Source of the DNA: Nemopilema nomurai
Taxonomy: Eukaryota; Cnidaria; Scyphozoa; Rhizostomeae; Rhizostomatidae
Direction of reading: 5' to 3'
Length of the DNA stretch: 64,000 bases
NCBI GenBank assembly: GCA_003864495.1
Contig: ML133478.1
Coordinates: forward strand, 320,498-384,497
Under the pieces are notes generated by a model. That model did not search any database. It saw only the letters and a list, made by a program, of their open reading frames with translations, and was not told where the DNA came from. Numbering within the stretch: the first letter of the stretch is position 1; every line of letters begins with the position of its first letter. Both the position numbers and the translations under genes were made by a program. Shown here in pieces: positions 60,919 to 64,000 of this stretch.

Positions 60919-62211
60919 GTATGTACCCTTTAGTGCGGTTTCCATTTTCAAAATACATGACATGTTTTGCTCGAGATCTTCAAAGGTCATCAGAAGTTTT
61001 TGTATGAAACAAATCTAGGCAATGAATGAACTTCACGTGGAAGGATTTTTATCCAAACACACATTCGTTTAACAGGATTCCGTGTCTTCAGTGTTAATTG
61101 AAACGGTTATCTCTAGCTAGCCTAGAGTTTGCAACCATTTTAAGACTATTTTCTCGGGTACTTTGCTCTAATTCGTTGTCAGCAGGAAGATTTAAAGGCT
61201 CAGGGAAAGGTAAGAACATTTAGCTAATATTTTTGCGAAAGCACCGTCATGGGCTTTTTTGCCATTTGAACTTGACAAATTAGCGTTTATGGGGCCAATT
61301 GAAAAAGCCACATCCTTCATTGTTTATAGTTTCCGATCAAGAATGTTTGGGTATTTTTCTATATACGTGCTCTTGAAAGCTAGCAACCAAGTGTGCAAGC
61401 CAGGCTTTACACCCACTTAAAAACGATTCTCTCTAGTAATGGCAGGGCTAAAGGAATTACTCGCGAATTAAGAACAAGAGTGTGTGTGATAGGTGAGTTG
61501 CCGAAAGCCACCTCCAGCTCCAGTTCGAATATCAATCAGAGCATTTAATCCTGGTTTCCTTCGAATTTAAATCAAGGTAGATGTTTTATCAGAATGGGTA
61601 TATAACATGATCCTCCCCTTGGCTAACCAAAAGCTTAGGAAAAATTAATTATTTACGAGTGAAATGCGTATTAGTCGAGTTTGTATCGACCGATGCTGTT
61701 TTTACTGAGAAGACTGTATGGCTGAGGTACTCTCTGTCTTGTATTGTTTCCCTGTTAGTGGTGTCATAGAGATTGAGAGAGCCAGGCCTTCCCGTCTCCC
61801 TTTGCTGTTATTCCCATGCTGTACACTCTTCCTTTTCGGTGTTTTTAACTGTTCAAATCGTCGACACTCGTTTGCGTTTCGGTCGCCTTGAGCAAGTGCC
61901 AGTGACTTAATGGTCACCAAACCCCTCGTAACGTGGGAAAAAACTTAAACTTGCATTAAAAGACGAATGCAACTCTGCAGAAGAGGGAATATCTTCTAAT
62001 TGGAACAGCTAGAAGTATGCCCCTGGTCAGCACACGTTCTCGTGTGTAGAACGGCTCTTCGCATTAGCGAGTAGCTGAGCATCAGATAACAGCGATGATC
62101 GGAAAAAGAGGATTGCGAGACGAAATCGCTGGCTGTTTCAGCTCTTACGGACGACTGACGCCTGCACTTGCTAGCTTGAGTTGTGAGCCTGTAGTCCCTT
62201 CGTGTTTTCAG

Positions 62212-62402
62212 GTTATGCGACGTTGATTGGGAATGCGGGGTGGGTCAAGAATAACTCCGCCTTTAAGTCATTCGATGGTAACAAGAATGTAACATTCTCT
62301 CGATTAATGAACCCGTTTCGCTCTAAAGAACAAATTAGATATTATAACTACTTGACGACACTACATGAGCGAGAACCAGTGTTTGCTACTATAAATAAGT
62401 AG
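62212..62402 (+). other. Possible alternative terminal exon of the astacin gene
   Basis: A good acceptor (cgtgttttcag|GT) is followed by 63 open codons that would join exon 1 in phase (G|GT) and read GYATLIGNAGWVKNN.., ending at TAG 62400-62402. There is no downstream donor that would keep the frame into 62752, so it could only be an alternative last exon giving a secreted propeptide fragment. It may equally be chance within the 1.8-kb intron. Confidence 0.2.
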
Positions 62403-62751
62403 CATCGAAGATGATGTTCTCCTTTTTGGAGAATAGCCTACTCAGTTGGTGGGGTGTACTTCTACGCCCCTATAAACTAAGCCGTGCTTCTTTCCCTACT
62501 TGTCTGGTAACTCACTGTAGCAAGTCGTAATCTGTTGGCACCCTAGATGACATAAGAGCCTTGGATCTGAATAAGAATGCTCATCGCATGCTACTACATC
62601 TTATTTTGTTCACCAGTGAAAAAACCCATGTTTTGTATGCGTATGACGGGTCTACTTGCATATTGCTTTCACTCATTGCGGTTGCATCAAGGTCGAAGCT
62701 GCGTTGTTGAGCTGTGTTCCTTTCAGTTCGCATTTCCTTTCTTTCTTTCAG

Positions 62752-62937
62752 AGGAGAAGCCTGTAGAGTTGAACAATCCCAAATATTTTCAAGGGGACAT
62801 CAAACTTGACCCCTTGACAAAGCTTTACATGGAGGTGGACAGGAACCTGCCTCCGAGGAGGAAGCGTGCTATTGTGAAGGGCAGAGACCGGCGTTGGAAA
62901 AACAGAGTCATACCGTACACCATCGAGCGAAGCCTGC
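62752..62937 (+). CDS. Astacin-family metalloprotease, exon 2 (propeptide switch, furin site, start of catalytic domain)
   Basis: Bounded by acceptor tttctttcag|AGGAG and donor CCTGC|GTAAGT, phase 1 at both ends, 186 bp. It encodes NPKYFQGDIKLD: the FxGD motif (99-102) is the aspartate-switch sequence by which astacin propeptides cap the active-site zinc. Next is the basic processing site RRKR (122-125). Then AIVKGRDRRWKNRVIPYTIE matches the N-terminus of the mature astacin domain (A..RW....VIPYTI). The zinc-binding HExxH exon and all C-terminal domains lie beyond the window or in sequence I cannot identify before 64000. The protein is therefore secreted, made as a zymogen and activated by a furin-like enzyme; substrates are unknown. 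Which astacin subfamily (simple, ShK-tailed or BMP1/tolloid-like) cannot be decided here. Confidence 0.88.
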
Positions 62938-64000
62938 GTAAGTCACATTCATCCTTGCTTTGTTTTTAACTAACTGTGGATTTGAAAGGACGTATATTGG
63001 GGAACATTGAGAGGCTGTCGGGGCCAACACAAAATAGGGGTTTGACAACCTGCGCGTTTAAGCTATCGATGTTGTGGCGAAGTTGGTGGAGTCAGGAGTG
63101 CTCGCCCCCAGTCTATTGAACGTAGACTAAACCGTAACGGTAGAAACCGGAGGCAAAAGGGGCACAGAGGGGCACGTTACCCCTTTTTAGCAGCTGGTTG
63201 ACGCCCTCATTCAAAGCCAATGAGAGTGCCCTGCCCTATGCTGATATGTGACCCCTCACGTTAACTATGCTTCCCACAACCTTTTCGAATGGGCTAGTTT
63301 TTATGCAGGGGTGAAACATCTAGTGACGACAGGAACCATCATGGGGCCAGAATGTTACCCACCATTCCGTGCAGAGCTGGACGTGAGCCTCGCCCAAACA
63401 CAATTTAATCTTTCATTCCCTTCTAATTTGATGCATAGTTGATGCATGCTGCCCTACATTTCGTATCAGCAGTGTCTCGGCATGGCAGCACAAAGGGGAG
63501 ATTTTTCTAAACAAGACCGCCAGAGATAGCCACTTCGAATACTCGGTTACAGCTGATGCTGTCCTCCATGTATAAAGATATGATAAGCCATTATCAGTCA
63601 TTCTTGCTGTTGGAAATCCCCACTTATCGAAATTTCTTAAATTAAAAAAGCCATATCACAGAGGGCTATAAAACTAGGTGTAATCATTAATAGAAAATAT
63701 GTAGGGCCCTGCGGAGCGGCCCGTTTTACTCACGGCTTCTGCGTAGCATGCAACTGGTATCTTTAAATTCCTAATGCTTGATTCTTGTCGAAAAATCAGT
63801 CTTGGATAGCACTTTGTGGAAATAAAAATCGCAGGTAATGCGGAGAGGTTTTGTGATAAGATATATGGCTTTTATAAGGCATGCTCTTGTTGCCATATTG
63901 TTTACATGTGTGCAACGTCCTTGGCCTGTGCAATTAATTGCCACTTGTCACCGCTAAAAATACCTGACGAACGTGACAACCCAATTCTGGTCATTTCCAA
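62938..64000. other. Intron/3' flank at window edge
   Basis: Following the donor at 62938 I find no further astacin exon before the end of the window. The plus-strand frame 63248-63442 has no astacin motif. Confidence 0.4.

Overview
The window is eukaryotic and looks like an anthozoan cnidarian, most likely a stony coral. The grounds are AT-rich DNA with canonical GT/AG introns, a cluster of lineage-specific rhodopsin-like GPCR genes with intact but mostly intronless frames, an astacin-type protease gene and short terminal-inverted-repeat elements. The species is an inference. Nothing supports a prokaryotic origin.

Layout. 1-7457 is a tandem satellite of about 175 bp per unit. 7458-15200 holds a unique segment with GPCR-1, a cysteine-rich reading frame, GPCR-2 and the 3' third of GPCR-3, all on the minus strand. 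At 15200 GPCR-3 is cut in mid-gene and joined to a second block of the same satellite (15201-19024). After that the whole unique segment is repeated (19025-26819), this time with a complete GPCR-3. The second unit (15201-26819) is therefore an 11.6-kb direct tandem duplicate whose breakpoints lie in the satellite and inside GPCR-3. GPCR-4, a relative with one intron, follows at 29959-31511. A more conventional class A receptor, GPCR-5, lies at 36088-37107. All intact receptor genes and the GPCR-3 remnant are on the minus strand.

The right half is poor in recognisable genes. It holds a 5'-truncated LINE tail (32000-32510), three short elements with terminal inverted repeats (34642, 37673, 40723), a purine-only tract (39.5 kb), and a long stretch from 41.1 to 60.4 kb where I recognise no gene. 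At the right edge a plus-strand astacin-family metalloprotease gene begins, with a TATA box at 60430, a signal-peptide exon, and a propeptide/furin-site/catalytic-start exon. It runs out of the window.

How the genes fit together. GPCR-1 to GPCR-4 form one family. All carry DR[CSF]..M[RK] after TM3, a very short second extracellular loop in the first three, and a TM7 that has lost the Pro of NPxxY. GPCR-1 and GPCR-2 share almost identical TM1-TM2 and third-cytoplasmic-loop DNA, while TM3-TM5 and TM6-TM7 differ. This mosaic is best explained by gene conversion within the array. The left part thus looks like a receptor-diversification locus fed by satellite-linked tandem duplication. A false duplication of two haplotypes in the assembly has to be excluded first.
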